Source: Nyssa sinensis (taxonomy: Eukaryota; Streptophyta; Magnoliopsida; Cornales; Nyssaceae). Taken from it: a stretch of DNA of 64,000 nucleotides. Below, in pieces: positions 11,249 to 21,607 of the stretch; positions within the stretch are counted from its first letter, which is position 1, and every line of letters begins with the position of its first letter. The notes below the pieces were generated by a model that worked only from the letters and a program-made list of their open reading frames with translations, was not told where the DNA came from and searched no databases. The translations under genes were made by a program, and so were the position numbers. The stretch lies in the NCBI GenBank assembly GCA_008638375.1, contig CM018052.1, positions 15,898,450 to 15,962,449 on the forward strand, in the 5' to 3' direction.

Positions 11249-11841
11249 ATGTCTAACCGAGCTAGAAAAAAACACCCTCAAGAAGCGAAGGTAGAGCCCC
11301 ACGTTATCCAGATCTCGATAATTAAGAAAAAGATCGAAATGATACCTCAAATACAATTTTATGAATTGGACCTTGTCGGGATACATTGCCCCCGTTGCGA
11401 TGCCCTAGTTATCTCACTCAAAATTGCCAATTTTGAGATAAGAAAGGTTCTTGTGGACATTGGGATCTCCAAAAATGTGTTGTTCTATGAGCCATTCAAA
11501 CATATAAAGCTTGACTCCAAGGACATTAAAGCTTTCCTTGCAGTGATGAAATGATTCAATGGGCACTTTAGTTTCCTAATGTGTAGAAATAATCTGCCGA
11601 CCACGGTAGGGAAGAAGACGAGCCGAAGACCATGATCTTTGAATTCATGATTTTAGATGCCAAATTCCATTATATTTTTATTATTGGGAGCCCCTAGATC
11701 CATCAGACAGGGACAGTTACTTCAACCCTCCATCAGTGCCTCAAATTTTCTCATCAAAATAAAGTGGTGACCATTAAAGGATGCCAACCCATTTCCTGGG
11801 AGTGCCATGCCCTTGCACTTAAGGAAAAAGCCTCCAAATAA
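11249..11841 (+). pseudogene. Element B protease remnant
   Basis: The frame aligns to the element A protease. The active-site triad reads VLVDIGISKNVLFYEPF, with DTG changed to DIG, so it would be inactive. A TGA follows near 11551, and the later GRPWLH region is degenerate (GSP-stop-IHQ). It ends at a TAA (11839-11841) at the gag-protease/pol boundary. Confidence 0.85.
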
Positions 11842-11850
11842 CAATTACAG
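11839..11850 (+). promoter_or_regulatory. Putative readthrough site, element B version
   Basis: The sequence is TAA CAA TTA CAG, in frame with the protease before and pol after. The six bases after the stop equal those in elements A and C. The stop is TAA rather than TAG, which may be a later G-to-A change. Confidence 0.55.
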
Positions 11851-13319
11851 TGCCATCTCAAAAGGAAAGACTCCTCCGCTCCAGATCTTCACGGTGCCAA
11901 GGAGTGCCCTTCTGAGATTGAGGAACCATTAAGTCCCATAGGAAGGGACAACATGGTCAAGCCAATGGAAGATGCCATCAGAATGCTCGTTAGTACTGAA
12001 GAAGAAGGAAATTATTTACAAATTGGCTCGGATATGTCTCCTTCAGAGAAAGATGAGATTGTTAAATTCTTAAAAGATATCCTGGGAGACCAAAGACATG
12101 GAGGAAATAGACACTGACTTCATCTCTCACAAGTTAATGATAGATCCAGACCACCTTCCCGTGAGACAGAAGAGGATGACATTTGCTCCAGAATGTCATA
12201 GGATCATTAACGAAGAAGTCCAGAGGTTACTTGATGCTACGATGATAAGGGAGGTATTCTACCCCAAATGGCTCTCTAACATAGTCCTCGCAAAGAAGAA
12301 AAATAGCAAGTGGAGAGTTTGTATCGACTATATTGACCTCAATAAAGCTTATCCTAAAGACAACTTCACTCTCTTCAGAATTGATCAACTCGTGGATGCT
12401 GCGGTAGGTCACGAACTCATGAGCTTCATAGATGCTTACTCTGGGTACAATTAGATCCAAATGTACCTTCCAGACTAGGAGAAAACTACATTCACATCAG
12501 AACGAGGTCTCTACTGTTATAGAGTGATGCCATTCGGTCTAAAGAATGCTAGAGCAACATATCAAAGACTCGTGAACAAGATGTTTAGCTTCCAGATCAG
12601 AGTTACAATGGAGGTATACATTGACGATATGCTTGTAAAAAGTGTTCGGAAGGCAGACCACATCCAACACTTATCCTAGACATTCAACATCCTGAAGGAA
12701 CACAAAATGAAACTTTACCCATCAAAGTGTACCTTTGGGATTACAAAGGAAAAATTCTTGGGGTTCTTGGTCTCGCAAAGGGGGAATTAAAGCATATCCT
12801 ACCCAGATCAAGGCTTTGATTGATCTCAAATCCCCCAAAACTAAGAAGGATATCGAAGGACTGAATGACAGGATAACAACACTGAATAGGTTTATTTCTA
12901 AATCCACAGATCGTTGCCTTCCATTCTTTAAGGCTTTGAGGGGAGTAAGCTCTAGAATGGATCTCTAAATGTGAAGAAGCCTTCCAACAACTCAAGAAGT
13001 ACTTAGCCTTTCCTGATCTTTTTTCAAAACCAGTATCAAGAGAAACATTGCTCCTATATTTGGCCGTATCAGAAAGTGCGGCCAACTTTAACTTAATTAG
13101 GGAAGAAAAAGGGGTTTAGAGGCCTGTCTTCTATGTTAGCAAAGCATTCATTTACATTGAAATGACATATTTCAAAATTAAAAAATTAGCTTTAGTCTTG
13201 GTGATATCTGCTCGGAAGCTCATGCCATATTTCCAAGCTCATCCCATCGTCATCCGCAGATCTTATCCTTTAAAATCAGTTCTTCACAAACCTAAAGTCC
13301 TTGGATGATTAGTTAAATG
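11851..13319 (+). pseudogene. Element B reverse transcriptase remnant
   Basis: RT motifs appear in order: WRVCIDYIDLNKAYPKD, LMSFIDAYSGYN, PFGLKNARATYQRL and an intact catalytic box YIDDM (around 12620). TAG stops at 12452-12454 and 12476-12478 both replace Gln codons that are intact in A and C. A frameshift near 12775 moves the frame into the thumb/connection part. The product would be inactive as a whole because of the stops. Confidence 0.88.
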
Positions 13320-13960
13320 GTTAGTGGAGTTAGGAGAATTTGACATATCTTATGTTTTACGAATTGCTATCAAAGCTCAAGCGTTGGCAGATTTCATAGC
13401 TGAATTCACTGAAGGACAACAGCCAAAAGCTCAGACCCTTACAGACACTTCAACATGACTACTTTACACAGATGGGTATTCTATAAACAAGGGCTTTGGA
13501 GCAGGGTTAATACTTTAGTCCTCTGATGGGATCATAACTGAAAGGGCTGTTAACTTCGGATTCAGAGCCTCTAACAATAAAGTAGAGTATGAGGCACTTA
13601 TCGTTGGGTTGAAGTTAGCTTTGGAATGTAAAGCTTTAGACCTCAACGTATTTTCTAACTCCCAGCTCGTAGTCAGTCAAGTCATTGGGGAATATTCAGC
13701 CAAAGATAACAAAATGATAGGGTATTCAGAACTGGTGGATTCATTGAAGAAGTCTTTTCTCAAATTCATCATTTAGAAGATTGAAAGAAATCAAAACTCC
13801 AGAGTTGACACACTAGCAAATATGGCTTCTTACTTGAGGCTAGAAAGGGATTCTACGGTAAAAATCTCTTACCAATTGAGTTCCAACATTGAAATATCAT
13901 AGGCTTTCTAGGTTTCAGAATAGTCTCCTAGTTGGATGATTCTCATTATCAAATTCCTAA
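13320..13960 (+). pseudogene. Element B RNase H remnant
   Basis: The stretch aligns to A and C RNase H: LYTDGYS (first Asp), a degenerate NNKVEYEAL where A has NNEAEYEAL (catalytic Glu changed or shifted), and a degenerate [10 protein letters not shown] with Asp to Asn. TAG stops near 13516 and 13774 replace Gln. Confidence 0.82.
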
Positions 13961-14039
13961 CATAAATACTACTTTCAAAAGATAAAAATCAAGTTAGAAG
14001 GGTTCGAATCAGGGCGACTCAGTATTTGATTCTTAGAGA

Positions 14040-15170
14040 TAAACTTTATCGAAGATCTTATGCGTAGCCCCTCTTGTTATGCTTGGCTCCAGAAGAAGCT
14101 AACTACGTTCTAGCTGAAATACATGAGCGAATATGTGGCAACCATAATGGCGAAAGAACCATTGCCCACCGAACTTTGACTTAGGGTTACTACTGGCCCA
14201 ATATGTTGAAATAAGCTAAAGAGTATGTTCAGATTTGTGATAAATGCCAACATTTTGCTTCCTACCAACACCAATCTCAACATAAGCTTGTCCCTATTGC
14301 CAGTCCTTGGCCCTTTGCCCAGTGGAGAATAAACATTGTAGGGTTATTGCTAAAAGCCCCTCAGAAGAGGAGATTCTTGTTGGTTGCTATCGACTACTTT
14401 TCAAAATGGACAAAGGTTGAACTACTGACCCACATCACTGAGGTAGAGGTTAAGAACATCACCTGAAAGAACATAGTATGCAAGTTCAGTATTCCTAGAG
14501 TAATTATCTTTGATAACGGGAGACAATTCACTAGAAAGGTGTTCGAAAAGTTCAGTAAAGATCTCCACATCAGCCACCATTCCCCCCCCCCCCAGGACAC
14601 CCACAGACCAATGGGCAATTAGAGGTCACTAACAGGACCATCCTGGAAGCCATAAAGAGGAAGTTGGAATAGGCCAAGGGAAAATGGCTCGAAGAGCTCG
14701 CTAGAGTCTTTTAGGCCTACCGAACTATTAGGAGAACTCTAACTACAAAGATACCATTTTCACTCGTTTATGGGATTAAGGCAGTCATTCCTATTGAGAT
14801 CGGAATGCTGACCCTTAAAATAGAACTCTTTGACCAGGAAATCAACAATCAAAAGTTCGCTAAAAATCTTGATCGTTTAGAAGATAAGCATGAAACAATC
14901 ACGGATCAGGACAAAAGCCTACCAACAAAGGATGGCCATATACTTCAATAAAGGATTGAAGCCTATTAATTACCAACTTGGAGACCTCGTCCTGAGAAGG
15001 GTATTCCTAAACACAAAAGATCCTACTATGGAAAAACTTTCCCTAATTGGGAGGGATCCTACAAATTGACCAAGATTGTAAGACCTACCATTTATTGGTT
15101 GGAGGATTTGGTTGGGAAACTTGTACCTAGACCTTGGAATATTGAGCACCTGCGCAAGTATTATCAAAAA
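14040..15170 (+). pseudogene. Element B integrase remnant
   Basis: The zinc-binding region, with CDKCQHFAS, is followed by the core. The first Asp is replaced (INIVG where A has MDIVG), while the second is kept in FDNGRQF. A TGA at 14464-14466 sits on the same Trp codon that is a stop in A and C. Further TAG stops occur at 14065, 14182 and 14712. A C-rich run at 14583-14592 marks an indel. The C-terminal GDLVLRRVF and RPTIYWLED motifs are followed by an A-rich tract. Confidence 0.87.
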
Positions 15171-15220
15171 AAAAAAAAATTCTAAGATTTTGTTCCACTT
15201 TAGTGTTCGGTAAAACAACC

Positions 15221-15795
15221 AGACCCCTAAAAACCTTGTATTTGTTACAAGTGATTACATGTTTGTATGTTATTGTGGCATTGCCATTAGACCCATAAAA
15301 ACCTTGTATTTGTTACAAGTGTTATAGTTCTGTATGTTATTGCGACATTGCCACTAGACCCCTAAAAACCTTGTTTCCGTTACCAGTGTTACAAGTTTGT
15401 ATGTTTACTGTTACGGCGTTGCCACCTGAACCGTAAAAAATCTTGTATCTGTTACAAGTGTTATAGGTCTGTATATTATTACGGCATTGCCACCAGACTC
15501 TTAAAAACCTTGTATCAATTACCAGTGTTACAGGTTTGTATGTTTATTATTGCAGCATTGCCACTAGACCCTTAAAAACCTTGTATTCGTTACAATTGTT
15601 ACATGTTTGTATATTTATTATTGCGGCATTACCACCAGGGTCCTAAAAAATCTTGTACCTGTTATAAATATTATAGGTCTGAACCATTTATTTATGTGAC
15701 ATTGCCATTTTTTTTAGACACTTAAAGAACCTCGTATCTACTATAAAGTATTGTAGGACTGGATTATTTATCGTTGTGATATTATTACCATTGTG
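15221..15795 (+). repeat. About 8 tandem copies of a ~66-bp unit behind integrase B
   Basis: Successive diverged copies share the core CCTAAAAACCTTGTAT, then TTACAAGTGTTACAGG, TTTGTATGTTATTG and GGCATTGCCACCAGAC. The array begins about 50 bp after the integrase end and stops before the antisense gene. It would lie in the 3' untranslated part of the element transcript. Confidence 0.9.
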
Positions 15796-15973
15796 GATAT
15801 TACCGACCTCAATGTTATAAGTGTTACTTGATTCAATTTACACTTCTAATTGGTTAAAGAGGTTAAGAAAAATAATTACACTCGAACACCAGGTTTGGAG
15901 CCAAAAATGTGATTTTATAAATGATTATCGGAATATAAGGGAGAAAACCAAAGAAGGAAATACAAAAAAAATC

Positions 15974-17922
15974 CTAACTATTGCCCCTCGTAGGGATGCT
16001 CTCCCTCTCAAGATCTGCAGACTCCCTTAGAGCAGCTTCGGGAGCATCCATCACAGGTTCTTCTATCTTGACATAGTCCTCATTATCATCAGAGATTGAA
16101 ACCTCGTCCATGCCAGAGATGTCGAGGTTGGGATAGAGCTTTTGGATCTTCTTTTTATACGTCTCATACCCATATCCACAAACTCTCCTCCCAACCTTTG
16201 CGTTTCTTCTCTGAGGGGCCTCTCTATCTTTTTTCTCCCCACTTGCACACTATCAAAAAACTTTTGAATAGCAGCGACATCAGATTCTTCCTTCTCTTTT
16301 ATCAGAACCTCCAGATCTAAAGCCAGGACATTCTTCTTGGATTCTAGGATAGAGAAGGCGTTGAGAGACTCCTTCAGCTTCTCTTCAAATGAGGAAGTGG
16401 CGGATTGAGTGGTCCCTAGTTGAAGCCTTATCTCATCTAACTCAGCCTGAAGTTTCTCTACTTGTTCAGACTCTTCAGGGCAGCCCATGATGGCAGCCAT
16501 CGCATGAGCCACCTACAGAAGAAAATATTGACAAGTCAGTAAGCTAGAAGGCCAAAAAATAGATAAAGGAGATAAATACAATAGATTGAGATGAGTTACC
16601 CTCATGTGGGAGACCAAGAGGTCCTTAGAAATTTTTTGGGGCTTAAGCCCTTTGAACCGACCAACGACGGACCCCCAAGCATCTTCGTAGGCCTTCTTTA
16701 TGGCCGCTTCCCTAGTCATTGCCATGGACACCTTAGGAGGAATAGTGCCAAGTCTCCCTTTACCTCAAGATTGGGGGCGTGCTGTTGGAGGCGGAGGTGG
16801 AGGTGGAAGAAGTTTATGGCGCACTATTGGCAACACTAGTTCCTCGGACATGGTGCGCTCAGGAGAACTTAGCCCCCCAACCTTAGTTATTCTCCTCTTT
16901 GGAGGAGGGATTTGCTCGGCGGGTGTGGACTTTTTTCTAGTCTCTTTTTGTTTGGGTTTCCATCCTAAAATCACGGACGTTTTGAGGACCTCGGATTTAT
17001 CTTTACCAAGCCCTGCTTCCATTAAGTTCTGAAGGGTAAGGATCCCATTGTGAAGATGTTCTAAAGGGTGCAGAAGTTTTTTGTACTTCTCTTGTAGGGC
17101 AAGAGTAAAAACTGATCTTCTCTAAGACTTCTTGTCTGTGCCATAAATACAAGACAAGATTAGAAGAAGAAAGAGGAAATATTAAAACAATACTAAAAAC
17201 ATTTGAAGATTGATAGGCTCACCCTCAAAATTAGTGTACCGAGTGCTCCTGGTCTCGTAGTTCTCAAATTTTCAGCCACCTTTGACAAAGAAATACCACT
17301 TCTTCCATGTTTTGTTGGAAGTGGGTACAAAAGTCAAGGGGTTGAATCTTTTGTCAAATAACATGTAATACATGCCCGTCCACTTTTGGTATTTCAAGTT
17401 TATATTGCTCCTAATGAGATTTAGATCTACTTTGACTTTGTTTTGGTATCCTAAAACCAAGAAGGCTATCAGTTGCCTCTAACTGTTGATATTTAGTTCT
17501 GTAGGGCAGATTTTGAACCAACAAAAGAAATCACTCATTAAGGGATGAAATGGGAAATGCACACTAACCTCAAACCATTCGAGATAGGCACAGATCTCCC
17601 CTCTCGATATCTGTCGGACAATCTATAGTCTCAGGACCCTATAGGACACGTTTTGGGAGAAGTCAAAATTGATAGTGAGGGCATCTAACATGCCCTAAGT
17701 CGTAGCATTCTCGCCTTCCTCTCTCCTACGAGGTTTACCTAAAGTATTGACATCTCTATTCCTAGGCTCAAGGTCTGCTTTAATTAGAAGAATTCCTGAA
17801 TTGCTATTAGAGGCGTTCCCCGCCTCATCACCCAAAATGAGGCCTAATGCTTACTGACCTTCTACTTCTATAAACTCCCTTGCTTTATCTCCCGTGCTCG
17901 ACTGAGCATCAGGAGTAGCCAT
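15974..17922 (-). pseudogene. Antisense extra gene of element B (putative gypsy-type transposon ORF), spliced
   Basis: Opposite to pol, a gene-like frame starts at the ATG at 17922-17920 and ends at a TAG at 15974-15976. The N-terminal part contains YQKWTGMYYMLFDKRFNPL and NKTWKKWYFFV, resembling the plant 'putative gypsy type transposon' family (Pfam Transposase_28). The middle is basic and Pro-rich; the C-terminal third is a predicted coiled coil (around 16063-16512) ending in an acidic tail. Two introns are visible: donor GAGG/GTGAGC near 17222 with acceptor GGCACAG near 17138, and donor GAGG/GTAACTC near 16601 with acceptor TTCTGTAG at 16512. A few stops and a frameshift near 16180 break it. 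Function is unknown; such extra ORFs are known from Tat elements. Confidence 0.75.
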
Positions 17923-18085
17923 CTTCCCAAATAAATTAAATAAAACCAAAAAAAGGGAAAGGAATTGAGTGCAAAGAAAGGAAAACAAAAAGGTCTTTGA
18001 GTGCTTTCAAACTTGATCGAGAACTGGGAGATTAGTGATCGAAGAAACTTTAGGTGCACCAAAAATCGCCTTGAGGGATGATTCT

Positions 18086-18095
18086 CCTATTATAG
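18086..18095 (-). promoter_or_regulatory. Candidate TATA box for the antisense gene
   Basis: The minus strand reads CTATAATAGG about 165 bp upstream of the antisense ATG. It suggests that the antisense gene has its own promoter near the element's 3' end. Position and sequence only; no expression evidence. Confidence 0.4.
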
Positions 18096-18885
18096 ATCAC
18101 CCAAAAGGTGTGTCATTTAAGGTGTCACCTCCAACCAACCTCCCAAGATCAATGCGATGGTTAGAACGATAGTGGTCTCTATTGTCCAACCGACGACTGA
18201 CACAATGATGAGATATTAATTCTCCCATTAGTGACAGTTTTATCAGAATACGTAACAACGCATTTATGAAAAAGACGCGCGTGACTTTTTAGAAACCCTA
18301 ACCTTAGCTTGTAAGGATTTAGAAAATCAAAAAGGGTAATTTGGTAAACTGCCAACATTGATTAAAGACAAATGAGTAATTCATCGATGATGTGTCAGAA
18401 TAATTATGAAATTGGCTAGTAAACCACCAGTATGACATTTTAAGGCTAAATTAAATTTTTGTAAATTTATTCGGGACTGATGTAAGTCACGGGACTACAT
18501 CGTTATTTAAGGGACCCATATAATCATGGAAATGAAAACGATGGAATTCGGCGAAACGAATAGCATATTTGGATTCAGAGCGTTGAAATTTGCTAAGGTG
18601 CTAACTTTGGTGTGATTTTGAAACAGTTTAGGTTTGGGCATGTATGCTTGCACACTTGGCCAACTGGCCACGTGGCACATTGAGAGGTGTGCAAAGCTTC
18701 CTCAATAAGCTTGGTTGGAGTTTTCTAGGCAATGAAAAGTATTTTATTTTGATTGGACCAAATGAGATCCAATGTTGAAGTATTATTTAGTGTGAGTGAG
18801 GTGCATCATAGGGGAGCACTCTCACACATGATGGGACTTAAAAGAGAGAACTCCATTTTTTCCCTATCTTTTCTCCCCCAATTCA

Positions 18886-18888
<3 letters not shown>

Positions 18889-18918
<30 letters not shown>

Positions 18919-18919
18919 C
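18889..18919. repeat. CT dinucleotide microsatellite
   Basis: About 14 uninterrupted CT repeats within LTR copy 2. Confidence 0.95.
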
Positions 18920-21607
18920 TTCCTTCATTTCAATTCTCTCACTCTCTCTTTATCACACTTGAAAGTATGGGTGTGTGTGTGGGAGTGTGAGTTTATGTGT
19001 GTGTTCAGAGAGAGCTGTGTGTGAGGTGAGTGTATGTGCATTATGAATGAGGGTGTTTGTGTGTGTATGTTAGGAGAGATGAGAGGGGCTGTGTGTGTTA
19101 CTAGGCTGATTATGTGCTTAGAACCTTCTATCTAGTTCTAGATGTATTACTGGGCTGATTATGTGCTTAGATATGTGTGTGTTTTAGTGTGTGCATATGT
19201 ATATATATATAGGTATATGCTTGTGCAGATCTGAGTTTGGGGGAGAGGAACATTTCGGTGGAGTTTTGATTGGCCTTAAAGGTTGGATTAGAGTTTTTGA
19301 GACCTTAGAAACCGAATGGAAATGAGAGAGACCGAAAATAGTGACCAGAGTTTGGGTTTGTGGAGATGGTCGAAAAATCGGGATAGGGAGACTTGGGTTA
19401 TTTCGATAGTTGTAAACGCCTATAATCTATCTTAAAACGTGTTAAAAGTGGTTTAGAGTCATTTGGGATGAAAAATGGATGAAAAACGGGCAAGAAAAAT
19501 AAGGAAGAAAGATTGAAATTTTTTAGGTTTTGGCGAATTGGCCGGAGAAGATGACCGGCGAAGTCGCAGGCGGTTATTGTTCCGGCATTGACCGGTCAAT
19601 AGTTTACTATTTGACCAGTCAATGGGTCAATCAAGTCGGGTCACAGGTCAATTAGGTCTGATCATGGGTCTGGTCTAGTAAGCTTGGGCCTAAAGGTCTG
19701 GTTGGGTGCAGGGAAATTGTAACCTTGGTTTTGAATTAAAATTGGAATAGGATTAACCCTATTCCGAAAATTAGGACCAAATTCAATTTGGCTTGTTTGG
19801 TTATAGGTTTAAGAAATTGAAACTTCATAAATTAAAAAGGGGCAGGTTTATTTGAGTTATTTATAATTCTGTAAATTAATTTTAGAAAAATTACGAAAAA
19901 GCCAACTTGTTTATAAAATTGAAAATAAAGCCAATTAAAATGCGAGAAAAAACATTCTTAAGGTTTTGGGCATTTTGAACTCAATGGCTAAGTTAGTTTG
20001 GGCATTCGAGGACCTGGAACAGTCCCACATGAATATGAAAAATTACTAAAATACCCCTAATTATAGTTTAATAAACTTAAAGGCTAATTAAAATTCAAAA
20101 GGGGCTATTCCAAAGTTGTTGGATGCTCGGGATTCAAATAGATGATCAGATTGAACAAATTGGGACACGGTGATGGTCCCACAAAAGTAAAAAAATAACA
20201 ATTATATCCCTAAACATAGATTGAATAATTTAACGTATAAGTAAGATCCCGAAGAGGTGTTTCTAATATTTTTAGACGCCAGAAATTTAAATACGATATT
20301 AGATTAACGAATTGGAGACACGGGGTCGGTCCCATATGAACATGTAAAATTACCATTATGCCCCCTAGGCATGGAATAAATATCTAAAAGAATTAAGAAA
20401 ATGTAAGGAGAGCATCCTTATGATTTTTAGACCTTCTAGATCAGATTCCAAGGTCAGTTTTGTGAGACAGGATCTTGGTAGACGTGAAACTTGCCCGGTA
20501 AAATTATAAAAATACCTTCATGAGTTTAAAAGGCATTCAATTGATTAAGGAACCTTACGATGAGACCTCTTTAGGGATTTTGAGGCCTGGGAACAGAATT
20601 TTATATCCATTTGGGACGACAGACACTCGGTGTACAAGCTAATGAATAATTAGCCTAAGAGGACTTAAAGAAACACTACGGAACCTTAATGTTAAGGGTC
20701 GGGGTGGTTTCAAGAGTTGAACCTGGAGTGTGTGAGGTTCTAATATACACTATGATAGACACAAGTAGTGTTTCCTTATAGTCGGGTGATGACTGGGACT
20801 AGGATTACATCATGATCAGTTGGTATTGCGTATTTGTCATTTATTCTTATGATGTGACTATCATTACTATTTTGATGCTTTAATCTTGTATGATGTTATG
20901 ATAAGATTGTTATTATTATTCTGATGCTTATTATCATTATAATATGTTATGATTGTGCATTCTTGTACATTTAGATATCATGCATTGCATTGCATGACAA
21001 CTGATGTGGATTATATTGTGAACCTCTATAGTATTGATTAAACACACCTGAGTGGTGTGGATGGATTAATGAGACAGATGAATAGTGTATGATGAGATCA
21101 TGATTAGAGATTGGGATTATTTTGTGACAGGGATTGTGTCTCCCTTCGGCTACGAACCGTAACCTCGCGCGCGTGGTGCATTGCTATCGGGTTAGTAGCT
21201 CGAGAAGCCTTAGGCTTTTTTGAGGGCCATTAGGTGATTGGATTATGAATTGAGAAAGATGAAGTTGGGATTCGGATCGCAGTTTAAATCATACACGTTT
21301 ATCTTTCTGTATTGAGCATCATGGCATTGCATGGACTCTATTGATGAGTATAGGAGATATTGCTCGAACTTATTATGTTATGGATTATATTTGTTGTCTA
21401 TATAATGGTGAAGTGATTATATGTTATTGACTGGTTGTGTCATCGATTCGTATTGGATATCATTGTTCTGACTAATTTGAACAGGAAATGGAGGTGTTTC
21501 GTGAGGTTTTTATGTGTTGATGTACTTCATGTTAAACGTATATTCTGTACCTTATTACTAATGTTGTATCACACAGAGTGGTGTCATATTATTTTGATTT
21601 TCGTGTC

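Larger units (their letters stand above)
9502..18400 (+). mobile_element. Element B: Tat-lineage Ty3/gypsy retrotransposon, decayed
   Basis: Plus-strand gag, protease, RT, RNase H and integrase occur in the same order as in elements A and C and align with them throughout. Behind the integrase come a tandem array (15221-15795) and an antisense gene (17922-15974). No LTR or primer site of its own is evident: the left side passes directly into LTR copy 1, and the right boundary near 18400 is approximate. Stops are numerous and mostly TAG where A or C has Gln. This is the oldest-looking of the three Tat copies. Confidence 0.88.
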
